Positions 12,084 through 26,321 are shown, counted from the stretch's first letter. The stretch is 60,000 nucleotides of DNA from Tubiluchus corallicola (GCA_030141605.1 JAQGDQ010000019.1:622001-682000), one strand, 5' to 3'. The notes: generated from the letters alone by a model not told the origin. Made by a program: numbers and translations.

Positions 12084-15000
12084 TCAATTATATTTCATGT
12101 TTGGCAGGTGAGGCATGCTGTCTGGTGGCACACATCCACTCTTATGCATTTCAGGTGTATATGTCAGTAACACAACCATGACCCAAAAATGTAACAAAAC
12201 CTGAAAAAACAACGTGATATGTACATAGTAGGCATAATATAAAAAATCTGTAAACCATGAATGAATTATAAGAAATGTATTCAACAGGTAGCAGTACTTC
12301 TTTAATCATAACTCAGAAAATGAAATGTAAAGCAGTTAAATGGTTATAAAAATCTACCAAGGAAGACACATACAATACAGTCCTCACTTCACTCATTTAG
12401 CGATGACTAATTTTAAAATCACGATAAACACATTGTATCTCATTGAACAAAGAAATACTTCATTTCAACAATTTTTAACCTTACATAATATTTAATAGCA
12501 CTAGTCTTCAAGGTGCTTTCGGTGTTATCATTGCCTTCTTTACAAGCAATTGCTAACGTAAAACTACGTGTTTTCTGGCATATTGCATGATGCTAAAATA
12601 CGTCTATCCAGTTAAATATTGCATAATTTATTCCTGGTGTTTATCAAGTAGAGATAAGTACACCTGTTCAATTAAAAATTCTGCCATGCATGTTACACAA
12701 CATCACATGTACAGATTACTAGTTGCATTCTTGGCCCAACAAAGGAAGATATGTCTTGTCGGCAAATGTGAAATTTTTGAATAATTTATTGTTTTTTGAT
12801 AAGTGAAATAGGAGCGGTGAAGAGCAGGAGGACTGAAACTCTGAAAATTCCCTAGTACAAAGTAATTTATTTCATATTCGCAAGATTGAGGACGTTTAGT
12901 AAAATTAGATATTGCCATTTCCTATATGGTTATGTTCCATGTTATGCTTGATAGAAAAACAAAGCAATGTCTAATTAAAATATTCCATAATTGTTAATGA
13001 TCACATTTTATGGTATTTACAATGTACGAAACAACAGTTAGTACTACATCATATCAGGCTTTGCTGTATTTACATGCCTACAGAGCCTTTTACATATTAA
13101 TAAAGTAGTTACATGATTAGTAAATGACGGTTGCATGACCAAAGAATAAATATATGATTTCATGATATATTACATGCTATGAAAAGTAATTATATGTTAT
13201 ATGTCTATATGTTGGATTATCCTAGAAAAGGAGCATCCTGGTGATAGTACAGTATGGGCCAGCAACACTATGCCAACTCAAAGGGTAAAAATTAGCCCTT
13301 GGATTTTATAGATAAAAAGTATTACCTATGACTAGGCCACTGTACAGCCTATTCAAGGTTAATTATTTGGAATGGCTAATTAATTAGGCCCAAAGATACT
13401 CTGTTCATATAGCATCCAGCTACAGATACAGGCAACCAGGTTGCTAAGGTACATAGAACATGGTATCTCAAAGAAAAACTAAACTGAGGCATAGTTCTCA
13501 ACATGCATGTTCAGGAAGTATCACCAACATGCAACAATGTGACTTACATGGGTGTTACAAGGATACCAAATGGGAACCTATGCACATGTTTGAAATTTGA
13601 ACCATAAAATTTAACAAATTATTGTATTGTATTATGCAATAAACAGCTTCAAAACTATTGTTAATCCAAATTATGCAACACTATTACAGTAAATAAGTAT
13701 TATTTTTGTTTAATGAAGAATAATAATTGCATGCATGCCAAGCTCTGTTTTATCACGTGTGGGTTTAATGCATAAACACTGAGAATAAGAAGTACTCTAG
13801 CAAAAGTTTTTGACACTACACTTTTAATTCTTTATCTTTCTAAACAATAGCCGAAAAATTTTTCACTTTTATGTTTCAGCTTTTTTATTTGACATTTCAG
13901 AGATGGCACTATATAAATTCACCGCTATTTTTAGCCAAATTCGAAAAACCATTTTGCGATAAGGACAAATTTTTAAGCCAGTCAGGTTAGCATTGTGAGG
14001 AACCATCCCTGCCAGCAGAGGTGGTAGTGCACTTAATCTCATCTCACTAAATAAAAAATTAGCACCTTATTAGCCAATTTTACTGAATGCATGGAGAAAA
14101 ATAAGAACATGAAAACCTTACCATGTAAAAAATAACGAATGATCGTGCTATGGGATATCGCCTCAAAAATATGCCTAGCCTCACACTGTAAAAGTACAAT
14201 GATAGTTTTGTGTAAACAAAGTATGTTAAAGCTCTATTAATTTTAAATCAAAAGGAAAAACTTGCACAAATAAAAGGACTTTCATAAAAGTGCGAAAAAT
14301 GCTTTATCCAACTAAAATTTTTCTACACATTTACTAGCAAAATAGTTGAAGTTGACGGAATACACGATCAGTTTCATTACAGCTTTACTAGAGATGATGA
14401 AAATACTTGTACCTGAATTTGTCTATGGAAGTATAGGCTTTTTTAACACTTTTAGCAACTTTGTTGTCATGAGGATTTTCCTTAAAAAGAGAAGGCACGC
14501 GAGAACGAAGTCCATCATCATCATCATTTATATGTACAGCAGCTGATGTAGCCCGCATCAGTGATTTCTCTGCTTCTCTATACTGTGACTAAAAAGAAGA
14601 AAAATCTTGTACAGTTAGTTAAGTCTTGTCTAAATTGATTACCATGGGCTGTAAAATTAATGTGTGCTGGAAATTTATGTCTTGCGAGGAAGACCGTGCA
14701 CGATTATTTTAAGCACAAAAGTTCCACTATTGGTTCCTTGAAGGATGTTGGCTTCCTTTGCTAGTGAGTAGGCCCACAGGTAACAAATTTATAAAACCAC
14801 TGTTAGTTGAGCTAACAAAACCACATTTAGCTATGCCAACACATGTTAGTGATCAGCAAACAGACAGCACTGCTTATAACAGCATCTTAATGCTTAATGC
14901 TTAAATCTTTAATGCTTAAAACAGATGACGGCCATCTTTTTTAGACTTACCTTTAAGCACTAAATCTTGATTACTGCACTTGCACTCTCTAAATGAAGAA

Positions 15001-18000
15001 CACTACTTAACCCAAATCACGGCAAAGTTATTACTTTGCTTTGCCCAACTAAACTGATAGCAGGCAGTAAGACATGTAGATAAGGTAGCCCAAGATGATT
15101 CATAGCTTTCCGACATTTAGATAAAAAAAGTTCCTCTGGTTGAAAAAGTTTCTCTTATGTTACATAGTTAACTACTGCATTCACCTCACTTGCATTTCAG
15201 TTGTCACAAAGACAACACTGAAAATGAACCTGATGGAAAATGCAGCTCGAAAGTAACATAGCAAACATAGTATTATAAAGATGTGCTTGCTGAAAATATT
15301 TAAGCAACCAGCCTTAGATTTTTTTATGAAAAAACAAAAGGAGAAAGAAAGGGAGGAAAAAAGATTCAAATTTAGTTCTAGTTTTCGTACTTTAGTTACT
15401 CAATAGCTTTTTAATGAACAAATACATAATGTAGAACTGTAAGTAATAAACCCTATATAAGAGTAAAGTGTTATTGGTTTTTCTCCTGCAACATAACTGA
15501 ATGCTTTTTACATTATTTCTTATGGAGAGCATTATTTGTTTAGGGATGTTTTGCTTAGCAACATATTTTGCTGGGCATATTACAGACGTTAGGTGAGGAA
15601 TTACTGTATTACAACAGCACAATAACGAATAACCAGTCAATAATTATAAATGCAAACGTTGAAAGAAAATTGTCATCATTTGGCCTAAAGGCAGCGTTGT
15701 TTCGTAGCACAGTGATAATACGTATTTTGTTAACACTTACATAATTTAGTTGCTCAGTTGTTTAAATTACATTAGACAATGCATAATTCCAAGCCATTTA
15801 CCAATTGCTAGACATACTGCACGATTTGCTTGAAATGATGTGTCACAAAAATATCATCTTGCAAACAAGGTTTTAAAGTTTAGCTCGTAAAAATTTAGCT
15901 GGTATTTTTTTCCAGTGTACAGAATTATTCAGTGGAATAATATACTGAAAGATCTGATAGTCATTAATTAAATAACTATAAGTACACCGTCAAGGTAAAA
16001 GAAGAAAATATTGTTTGCTACCTAGCAATAAACTCAAATCCTTCTAATGCTTGACAATACGACTGGCAATCAAAATGTCATGAATTCAATTACCGGACTG
16101 CACAAATTTTATAGAACCGAATTAATTGTTAAATTAAAGCAGTAATAACAGGCACCTAAAATCTATTCATAAATCAATAAGACAACAAGCTCAAATCACA
16201 CTGTCAACAATGCAATGAAAGCAGCGAATAGTTATACCTCCATACGTTCTAGCTGCAATACCAAGGAATTCTTCTCTGTACTTAGTGCTTCTAACATTGT
16301 CTGTTTCTGGATTAGACTCTCAGTAAGGGAATGTACCCGAGCTTCTAACTCGCACTCTGAATTACTACTAGCATATTTAGCTGTCAACTGAAACACATTA
16401 GTCAAATTTCTTTAGTTTATGTCAAAAAAATATGTGATTATAATTTCTCTAATTTAGGTACCACCAAATCTAAGCTAAAGATACATTTTTACTTAGTAGC
16501 TGATGAGAAAACTTAAGACTAGCACAGTTACGACAAATTACCTAACTTAATGAATATGGTTTTATAATGCTTCGACATTCTATGAATAAACACATTCCTA
16601 AGGTCTAGTTTCGTGTAGATTAATTAAATTAAATTAGTTTGAAGTTGCATTTATAAATAATTTATGAAAGCAACCTGATTTCGTAGACGTTCAATTTCTT
16701 GATCACGATCCTGTATGCGTGACTGCATCAGCAACTTGTGTTTTCTCAGCTCTTCTGTTAAGTACTTGCCCTCCTCCTTCTGTTGGAAAAGATCATGTTC
16801 CACCTCATCCAACTTTCGTTTTTCCTCTGTCAACTGGTCATCCAAGCTTCGAATGTGATCCTGATAGGAGTCAGAATCAAGCTGCGTCTGACCTTCCATA
16901 TCCTAAAATAAAAAGCCAATTGCACACTATAAAATTTTGAGGCAGTTACATAGACAGAAAATATTTCTTTTTAATACAGAACTCAAAAAACCAAACAAAT
17001 TAATTGTTAATAAAAAGTATCCCGACAAAAATATAAAGTGATTAACGGCTATAAAAACCAGCTTGGCCTTTACCAAAGGTATAGTAAAAAATATCTGTTG
17101 GCAACTCTGTTAAGTTGTTGCCCAATTTACTTAAACAGCTAACGTATGTTCTGGAACAAGACTGTTTCATCAGTCTTGGTTTTTCCAGCTTTTTTGGAGC
17201 CTGAACACAAAATAATTCTCCTAACTGGATTCTTTTGCAGCACATCAGTTATTACAAGCAGTCACAACAAGTTGCCAGTAGCAACCAATTACAAGTCTCT
17301 GGTGGAAAGTAAATGTATTCAAACCTGTAATTCTGCTCGTAGAGATTCAACAGTCATATTGAGCTGCTGTAACTCTTCTCTTGCCAAATCTCTCTCCTGC
17401 TTCAGTTCCTCCATTTCAGCAGTGTTCAGGACCGAGCTTTCACCACCCATCCCTGCACTATCTTTCAAACTAGTTATCAACTTGTCTTTTGACTAAATAT
17501 ATATTATAAATAAATAATTTAGTTTACACTACTTTGTGAGGCATGCTTATATTTGGTATTAAACAATAGTAATTTGTTTTTTAAATTTAGACGAATATGA
17601 TGTTAAGTATTTATTAATATCAGAAAATGTCATTGAAAACATAGATAAATTACATTAAGGACTATAATGACCATAACAATAAACATCATTAAATGAATAA
17701 AAACAGTAAAAAAAACTTGAAATACAGATGAAATGATGGTCAGTTTTGTGGGAAGGACTAAATTTGATACTGTAAGACTAAATTTTGATCAATTTTTATG
17801 ATTAACAACCAATATTGAAAAACATGTGTACAATGACACATACACTGTATATTATAAAAATTGATCATACCTGCAGAATTCTTTGGGCTTTCTGTTTGTA
17901 ATCATTTAGCTCCTGACGAACAGCTTCAGTACTGGATTTGTTTTGTCTTAGCTCGCGTGTCAGGTCAGTCACTTTTGCTAAATTAGAAAATAGCATCAAT

Positions 18001-21000
18001 GTTAAACGAATGAATGATATCTAAAACAACATTAGATGAGTGGTAATTGTTCTTTGGTAAAATAAGTTGGAAAAATTACAGAAAGATGTATAGGGCAAAA
18101 TAATTTAGCTGAATGGTCACGAGAGAACATAAGCAACACTAAAGTTAGTCAGCAAATGGGTGGGCAACCACCAGAATTGGTGCATCTGAACTGCTGCCAT
18201 TTCTGTTGTTGCTGTAATCGTCGTCGCTATGTCTTTTGTTTGTTTGATTACTGAATGCCGTTTATTGTCATTGTTGTTGTTGTTGAAGATAATGAAAAAG
18301 AAAAAGAACTGTGGTAGCAATGAAGAAGATGACGATGATACTGTCATTACACTACTGCGTAGAATAGTTCCCCTCCAATGTATGCTCCAAAATTATGCAT
18401 GGCTTTGTTAGTCAACCAGTAAATTAATTAAATGGCTAACCAAATAAAAGATAACTTGTTAAAAGTAACATTTTAAACCATTTTAAAGCAAATTTACACA
18501 TTAGTCTACAAATACTGAAGGATGGGAATCACTAATGCCATACAAAGTTACCTCGCTCATCTGCAAGCTTTTTCTCAAGATCAGCAGCTGCAGCAGCAAT
18601 GCTCTGTTTTTCACTCGATACTTGATTAAATGTTTCCATTGATTCAATCTGGTTATAAGTTATACATGCAAAGTCATTAATAGGGCATCATAACTGTAAC
18701 TGGTGGCTATTGAAAACAGGTTTGAAACAAGCAAAAATGAGTTTTATACACATAATTAGCTTAAATTTTAATTATAAAATAACAATGTGATATGTTAGTA
18801 CAGAAGATTTATCCAAGAAAACAATACATGAATGTATTTAAAGAAACACATTTTATGAAGTACTTAGCAATTCTAAAATTTGTAAAGCAAAAAAAATACT
18901 GATAGATATGGGAAAAGCAAAAATGGTACATACAGATAACTTCTGATACGACTCCTGAGAGTGTTTCAAGTTAGCCTCAACTTCTTGCAGTTTCTCACGA
19001 AGTGTGTCTAGTGCCTGACTGTGTATTCCACTTGAATCTGAATGATCTTTCAAAATTCTGCAAAAACCACAGAACTCTTAAGCAGGATATGTAAGGTAAT
19101 AACACACAGAATGCTTTGTGTACGTCAGATTAAATTTGTTCTTTAAGTTCACAGCTTGAACATAAAAGCATTATTTATAATAGTAATTAATACTAGCCAC
19201 GTAGTTATTTTCACATCAAACTGTATGAAAATATGTTATGTTTCATTTATGTGTTAATCCATAAACATTATATATGCAATAAATCTCCAACTTATAAAAA
19301 GTAATGTGCAGTAATTAATTAATAATTAACAGTAATGTAAATTACTTTTAATATATAATAATAGTAATAGTAATTTATATACAAGATATAAATAGTAGTT
19401 AAGTTTAACTTGTACTGTAAATTAGAAGTGTTTTGAAAAAATCACCACCATTACCTTTCTCTTTCTCCCTGAAGCTGCTCTAGATGTTGTCGTTTTGAAG
19501 AAAGCTCTGAATCTGCTTCTTGCAAGCGCACTCGTAACACAGCCAGCTGAGAATCTTTTGCACTTAGTGCTTCTATGAGATCGTTATTCTGTGACATTAG
19601 TTCTCTCACTTGCTTATCTTTTTCAGTCAATTGTACATTCAACTGGTTTGCTTTCTTTTTCTCTTTTGTCACGTCTACAAAATTTAAACGATAAAAAGTA
19701 GTTAAATATAAAATCCTGGAGACTTTAAGCCTCAACAAATGTTCATAATTTTTCAAAAAATTTTGCTGACAATTAACAAAGTTTTCAAAATTCCATCACC
19801 ACCAAAAGCTAATCACAGTGTATAATTTACATCATATGACTAAACCATGTTTTTTTATTGTATTCTCTATATTGCACTCTAATATAGTGTACATAATGAG
19901 TTTTTAAACTCATCATCTGGAAATAATCTTGTCCAAGTTCTTTTGTAACTTAAGCCTTTCGTGCATAATTTGGAGAATTTTCGTGTTAGAAGACAAGAAT
20001 GACACGTAATAGTATAGTCTTCCCCTTTTAAATGTTCACAGATCTTTACAACTATATGTGCTGATCATTGAGCCTATTCATTCATAAGCACAAGTCTCAA
20101 CTTGCTAAGAAGAACACAAGGTAAACAACCAAAATGGTAATACCTAGGCTTTAACATTGTGATAACAACTTTTGCTGGCCCATTTCACATTCTGTTTTCT
20201 TTATTAGAGACAACAGGGTATTGTGGAAGCCATACCAACCAGTGAGGTCTCTTCCTTAAAGGGCAACACAAAACTGGAAGACACAGTGTAAGTCCCTAAA
20301 CTTGTGACCACTGGACTGAATTGCAAATCAGAACATGTAAGTTAACTTATCTGGGGCTTATATCTATTGACTGGGTGTATAACTGACAGCTGTACAAGAT
20401 AGAGAAAGCTAAATAAAACCAACCTAACTCTGCACTCTCAAAAACTTTTAAACATAAATCTGCATAATAGACTCTCTGTCTTACAACACCTTATATGTAG
20501 AATAGTGCCATCTAGATAATTAACTTCAAATTTAGTTTGCAAATATTATTCTCCTGTAAAAAATTTATATGTCACAAAAATGAACAATACAAAAACCTCG
20601 TTCAGCATTTTTTGCTCTTTGAACAGCAGTTGTTATTTCTTGGTTTAAGGACCCAACTTCATTTCGCAAAAGCTGATTTTCCAATTCTAAAGCAGATATT
20701 CGCTGTGATAGATTTTCATCAGCAGCACTGTTAGTTTCAGAAACACCTATTGTAGCAATAGTTTCTGAATGGTCGACTGCAGGTCGTCCTGCAAATAAAT
20801 CTGCATCATGTGATCCTTCCATGCTTGTGTCCATTCCTAAGATTTAAAGAATAAGCAGAACAATTAAAGCAGGTTCTGTAGCAATTAAACAATTTGAAAA
20901 CAAATAAAAAACATAAAAGATACAAACTACTGTTCGATAAAAAATAGACTAAGTTACCGAATAACATGTGTTTTACATTGGCAGCAAAAACAGTACAAGT

Positions 21001-21890
21001 GTGATCATACAAACAATGACAATACACGGAGCAGATATAAATGGATGATTTTCCAGTACACTGGCTGATGTAGCATTACTGATTTTAGATGCTAATAGTC
21101 CGTTTACTTTTTAAATACAGTTCCACTCACTGCAAACCTGAATCCAGAATTCAACAACTAGGTCTGCTTAATGTAGACAGTTGTGACAAGACTGACGTCT
21201 CACTTATTATAAAGGATACACCTCTAAGATGAGATAATAAACGAGCAGAGACTGTCTTAGCCAGTTAGAGGCACCAGTTAGTAGTGATATACCAAGAGTA
21301 GCAGGACTGTACAGTGTACATGCTTGACATTAGATATATGTTAAAGTTTAGAGTCTGTCACCTTTTTAAATTCAAACACTGTTCTAGTAACAAGTACAAT
21401 CCCCTAAAATGTACATAACTATAGAATTGCAATAAATATGAAAACTGTAGAAACCTGAAGTTGTAGCTGTTACAGGCTCTGATTTTCCACTTCTCATAGA
21501 TCCAATAGAAGAGATACTTGAGTGACGGGAATGACCAGTGGAGGAATGTCCGTTAAACTGTTGAGTTGGAGCACTAACTTTTCTGCTGGGAATCACTGGT
21601 TCTGAGCTGTTCAAAAACTCAAACAATTTTTCGTCTTGGTCCTTTTGTTGTACTTTTACCTTACTGTTGTGCACAGGTTTCACAGATACCTCTTGCACTT
21701 TTTTAGTCAATTTGCCCACAGGGACCTCGGCTAGTCGATTAGCCGATATATAAGTATTGTGCGATGTCGTATGTGATGTTACTTCAATGAGAGGAGTGTT
21801 ACTTTGCTGACTAGCACCTTGTAGTGCAACGGCAGCTCCCTGGTCGACCTTATTTAGTAAGTCTTCTGCCTTAGTCAGCAGCCATGCCAT
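12084..21890 (-). CDS. GOLGA5: Golgin-84 (Golgin subfamily A member 5), complete, 12 coding exons
   Basis: Golgin-84 is a tail-anchored coiled-coil tether on Golgi membranes that helps keep the Golgi ribbon intact and captures retrograde vesicles. Coding exons in order: 21455-21890, 20597-20836, 19455-19674, 18934-19057, 18552-18648, 17871-17977, 17325-17492, 16675-16902, 16238-16387, 14413-14588, 14122-14185 and 12084-12200, totalling 2,127 nt or about 708 residues (human 731). The protein begins MAWLLTKAEDLLNKVDQGAA, followed by a Ser/Thr-rich disordered region with EKLFEFLNSSEP. Coiled coil runs from about residue 185 to 600, with LELENQLLRNEVGSLNQE, AKDSQLAVLRVRLQEAD and LNDYKQKAQRILQ. 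The C-terminus has VRLGIFLRRYPIARSF, a membrane segment at about 663-684, and VVLLTYTPEMH, the family hallmark. All junction phases agree. The start fits family N-termini, slightly shortened. Introns show no recognised gene content. Confidence 0.95.
18225..18335. repeat. Trinucleotide-rich patch in a golgin-84 intron
   Basis: Imperfect GTT, GAA and GAT runs give short Ser/Asn-rich or Leu/Lys-rich reading frames on both strands. The patch lies inside intron 5 of golgin-84 and is simple-sequence DNA. Confidence 0.45.
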
Positions 21891-23060
21891 GATGCTGCAT
21901 TACTATCACACAATATAAAACTGGTGCATCACTTCACAGATAGCCTGCAATTGTTAATAAAACAAAATGTTTTAACACGCTATCAAGCTAGCACAATGCA
22001 GCAATTAAGATGCCCAGCTGCTACATCTATTACATCTCTCAACAAAGTAAAAGAAATTTAGTTTTTGAAGTTCGAAACAAAGTTTTTATTATTATCGCAT
22101 TCTGTACAGTAATGCAGTCATTGCAAAAGAGACAAACTATCACTATTATTACATCATACAGAAATATGTCTCATATACAATCATTATTATAAAAGGAGTA
22201 ATTGTACTGCAGTGGGCTAAGGAAGCTAAGCTTCATTAAATTCACCTAAAAATAGATTATGAGCTATTTCAGGATGCCTCCAAATTAATCAGTTCTATAT
22301 CACCGTTATAATCACACAAATAAGTAAGACATTGAATGGATATAGTAAGTATGCCTAAGTACCAGGCAATCATGGTGGTGACGTGATGCAACTATTTAAG
22401 CTGTCGGGAGGGAGCAGGACACTAGCCTAAGTAGAACAAAGAGATAGGTCACGAATTGAGTCGTTAACTGTAGTGTCAGCATCCATTGTCCTTGTTTATT
22501 TAATAACATTAATAATAATTGAAAAAGTCAATGCATCATACAATTTATTACACATTTGATAAAATAAAAGAATCTTATTCTGAGCTAGTCGAACAAGCAT
22601 AACTAAATTTGGCTTTGAGATTAATCTTTTTGAAGTGAAATGAGCCCATTTTTTAGGTGATTCCAACATTTAGTTAAGGTATATCATTTTTTGTCTGGCT
22701 TCACAGACAGGTGATCCATTTCACTGTGAACAAAGTGTACAAAATACGTGTTAATTGATCTTGCAAACTGGCACTTTTTATTGATGTCAGTTTGCTCACT
22801 GATTTGGTGAAGAGGATCGTGTGTATCCACGGTATGACGCCAAACGGACAGCAACTCGGCCAACAAGCACAATTTTTAATAAAATGAAATAACTTTCACA
22901 GATTTTTAAAAAGTTGACAAAATTCTCAATGTAAAGTTAAAAGAGTGAGAGAAATTGCCAGTGCCCTGCCCATGTATGACACTGGTTTTCCACAAATTTA
23001 GCGCATGCGCTTTATTGCAAGTGTCCTACTTCGGCTAGTGGCGTACTCCGCGCCCGACAA
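21891..23060 (-). promoter_or_regulatory. Golgin-84 5' flank with a CpG-containing patch and NRF1-like palindrome
   Basis: About 1.1 kb upstream of the golgin-84 start codon lies GCGCATGCGC (23,001-23,010), a perfect core of the NRF1 binding palindrome. A locally CpG-rich stretch including TACTCCGCGCCCGAC follows up to about 23,060. In an otherwise AT-rich intergenic region this is a plausible promoter for golgin-84, with an untranslated first exon, or for an unseen transcript. No TATA box or start site can be placed, so the assignment is inference. Confidence 0.35.
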
Positions 23061-23849
23061 AAGCAATACTTTTGAGTTACAGAAATAGCCTAAAATATGG
23101 CAGAAATATTTGGACAACTTATGATAACTATTTATAGGATATCTTCAAATAAATTCACATTCACCCTTGTAAATCACTAGTATAAGTATGATCGTGCTTG
23201 TAATTCGAAGGTGACCATTACCACCCAATCTAAAGATCTGTTTAAATGCACTTACAGTGTCTTGGAGGCATTTTGTTGTTGCAAAGGAAGTACATAAGTG
23301 CCCTTATAACACTGTCTGTAAAAATGGATAATGAGAAAAAGTCAAAGCAGCAAATAAAAACCTAAACCAATACGGAAAGAACTACAATTTGTAAACAAAC
23401 TTGATCGATGCTGATCTGCAATGTCTGCCATGTACGTGGCTTTCCTGCGAAGATTCGATTCAGATTTTAGATTCCTAATTCAGATATAGTTTATTACCAT
23501 GGCATTATGCTAAACATCATAAATTAGTACAATATCATTAAGTTGTTTAAATGTGGGAAAAGGATGGTGAAAGACCGAAAGAAGTCATTAAGTCAAACTA
23601 AAAATTACACGTTTTTAAATGCACATTAATAAACTACACTTAAGTTATAATAGTACCTTGTTCCTTTATGATATCAACTGGACATTGTTGGTTGATGCGC
23701 AGGGCACGTTGACGTTACACATCATTCCAGTTTAGTTTTTTGAGCTTTTGGAATTAACAATAATTGAGGATAGAAGATCATCCTTATTCAGTGGAGTTAA
23801 TAAGATTACAAATGACTGCAAATAAAAAAATGAAGCGAATTTCAAGTAA

Positions 23850-24450
23850 TCAAATTAAACTGCAAAGTAATTCATGAATTTCAAGCAGTCAGGAAAAGGG
23901 TAAGAGCAAAATATAATAATCAACTTATTCAAGCAAATAAACCATGTAATGCTAACTGTGTAGGAGCAAAACCACACAGTTGCTGCTAAAATGTTGGAGC
24001 GAATTTTGGTATCATTATAATAATTATATGATAACAATTCATTCAACGAAGTATTAAATAATCCATTGATCAACAAGAACTAAACCAAACAATGCAAACA
24101 AAATAAAAAGAAAAGGCAATATGTAATTTGAAGCAAAAGCAAATTAAACAAAATAAACAGGGCGGGTATTAATGCTAGTTACATATATGCCTACATTCAA
24201 ATTATATGGGAAAAACCTAATAGTTCTTGGTCAGTTAATTAATCAATTTGCAAAATAAGCCATGCACAGCAATTAATGAGAAAAACAATATCAAACCAAT
24301 AAAAGCAAAATAGGTCAATTATATGCTGCATTAAAAATTTGCAAGACAAAATTAGTTTTTGACCAATTTGATCAAACTGCAAAATAAACCGTGCAAAACA
24401 AATAATGCAAAAAAATCAATAACTAAAACAAAATAAACAACCCCAGGCAG
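23850..24450. repeat. Degenerate A-rich tandem array
   Basis: Variants of a unit with a core like GCAAAATAAACCATGCA, AATAATGC and AAACAAAATAAACA recur several times, for example near 23,930, 24,080, 24,150, 24,250, 24,380 and 24,430. Copies have diverged and the period is irregular, about 130-150 bp. No coding capacity is seen. Its reverse complement resembles the TTTTGCTTT-rich array at 29,430-29,940 in general composition. Confidence 0.5.
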
Positions 24451-25048
24451 TTTAATCAGATGTTGCGATTAATTAAAGCAATATTTTCATACGCCTAAAA
24501 AAAGAACCACACTTCACATTAATTTTTTTTATTTTATTGATTACTTTTGTAACTTAACTACAACGAAGGCAAAGGCGGAGTTTTCAATCCTTTATATGTA
24601 CGTCTGCCGACTGTGTAAGCCTTTTTCCTTTTTTCAAAATTACGGCTGTATAGAAATAAACTCAATGTAAGGATGACGTAACTTTAAACAACAAATATGT
24701 CAGCTTCCATGGCTTGTTGATTTTGTGTTTTTCGCTGACCAAAACATGTTGATTTTGAGGAGATAATTAAAGATCTTTGTTCTTTTATAGATAACACTGA
24801 ACGTTTAAACAAGCGGTCATCAATACAGTCAGTGTTGGAGTCACATCACCGTGAACTCTTTATTTTTGGTTTTTGTAAAAAAATTCCTTTGTGATAAAAA
24901 AAACTCCTATTGTGTTCATTGAGGCATTTGCTCGAACATTTTGTCGGTGGACATTGATGTGGATGTGGACTTTTTCGCTTAGTATGAAATATTGTTTTCT
25001 TATATCTATAAACGTCATTTTCTGTCGTTTCATGAGCTTTAGGTAAGT

Positions 25049-25051
<3 letters not shown>

Positions 25052-25109
<58 letters not shown>
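25052..25109. repeat. (GA)n microsatellite
   Basis: A pure GA dinucleotide run of about 58 bp. It directly abuts the left copy of the inverted 75-bp repeat that starts at 25,111. Confidence 0.98.
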
Positions 25110-25110
<1 letters not shown>

Positions 25111-25111
<1 letters not shown>

Positions 25112-25190
25112 GGCACTCTTAGAATTCAGGTCCCGCTCGATTTTCGCCCATCGATAACGTAATCGATATGATTGCTTAGCACAACATGAC
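25111..25190 (+). repeat. Left copy of an inverted 75-bp dispersed repeat
   Basis: The stretch beginning GGCACTCTTAGAATTCAGG and ending GATTGCTTAGCACAACATGA matches, in reverse complement, the sequence at 26,248-26,321 with a few substitutions and a short indel. The two copies are about 1.05 kb apart and point toward each other. This could be a terminal inverted repeat pair or an inverted duplication. Confidence 0.7.
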
Positions 25191-26247
25191 AATTTGAGCT
25201 GCTCTCACGTTGCTCGCGGACCATTAGCGGGCAGTCAGCGTTTCTACATGCATAGTACGTTTGTGACTTTGGGTATAAAATACTGTGAAAATGCACATTA
25301 TTATTTATTTAATAATTGATAGAACGCTGAAACAGTAAAAATGATGAACATGACTTTATTCAGTCGAAACGTTAGTTCATTTCACTCAATAAATAAATTG
25401 TTGGCTTAAATGACGTTTTTCAGTAGTTTTTATATTATTATGTTATAGCAAATCAGAATTTTCTTTTGGAAATATCTGTTGGCCCATTAGGACCTAGCCT
25501 TGAAAGGCTGGTTTGGTAAAAATGCAAATTGTATCACTATCAACTATGAAAAGCAAGTATTCATGGCAATTAACACTAACACTGAGAAGCAAAATAAAAA
25601 TATTATAGCATCCACTCAAAAGCTTACACATTTTCCCGTTATCTTTGTTAACCTAAATTAACTTGCTATATAATCATTTTAATTTGTATCTAGCCCACGC
25701 TTGACTAAAGACTAAAATTTAACAGGAAAAATTTGCATTTTAACGATTAACATTTTTTCCGTCGCCTCCGTCTGTGTAAATTTACTTGTTATGCATACAT
25801 TCAGTCTTCCCCTTGACTAAAATTTAATGTAAACAACCTGTAGACGATATGCGAGGCTCAAAAAATCGTCTGGGACCATAACATTAAAAATTAGGTATGA
25901 AGAGTTCAAGGATACGTAAATGAAACATTTATTAACATGATGGCTGTGGAAATTAAAATCTGACTGTGGTGTGCTTAGTTATTAATAATAATGCCGAATA
26001 ATGATAATTGTTATTATGAAAAATTGCTTAGCTATTTCAGCATGCACACTTCTCGAAACAAAAATGCCTAATACCGCTTGTAGTAATTTACAGGTTAAAA
26101 TACACTTTATACGATCAAGTGCATCAAAAATTGGGTCAAATGTCATCTTATAAAAACAAATGGTAAACTTAATGGACTTTTATATTCTATTAATAGTATT
26201 AATAGCTCGGGCTCATCAATCATCGTATTGTATGTGCAGTGCAGATC

Positions 26248-26321
26248 GTCATATTGTGCTAAGCAATCATATCGAAATCGGTGAAAATCAAGCGGGACCT
26301 GAATTCTAAAAGAGTGCCAGA
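26248..26321 (-). repeat. Right copy of the inverted 75-bp dispersed repeat
   Basis: On the minus strand this reads GGCACTCTTTTAGAATTCAG, then TATGATTGCTTAGCACAATA, matching 25,111-25,190. It lies inside an open minus-strand frame at 26,143-26,430, which has no recognisable domain. The homology is visible by eye. Confidence 0.7.

Noticed and set aside
18117-18411. Ser/Asn-rich and Lys-rich short frames on both strands
   Set aside because: Imperfect trinucleotide repeat within a golgin-84 intron; adjacent exons connect in phase without it.
20150-20340. Exon-like or SINE-like block in golgin-84 intron 2 (AG acceptor, GAGGTCTCTTCC, GTAAGT)
   Set aside because: Exons 20597-20836 and 19455-19674 join in frame without it, it lies on the plus strand relative to a minus-strand gene, and no A or B box could be placed with confidence.
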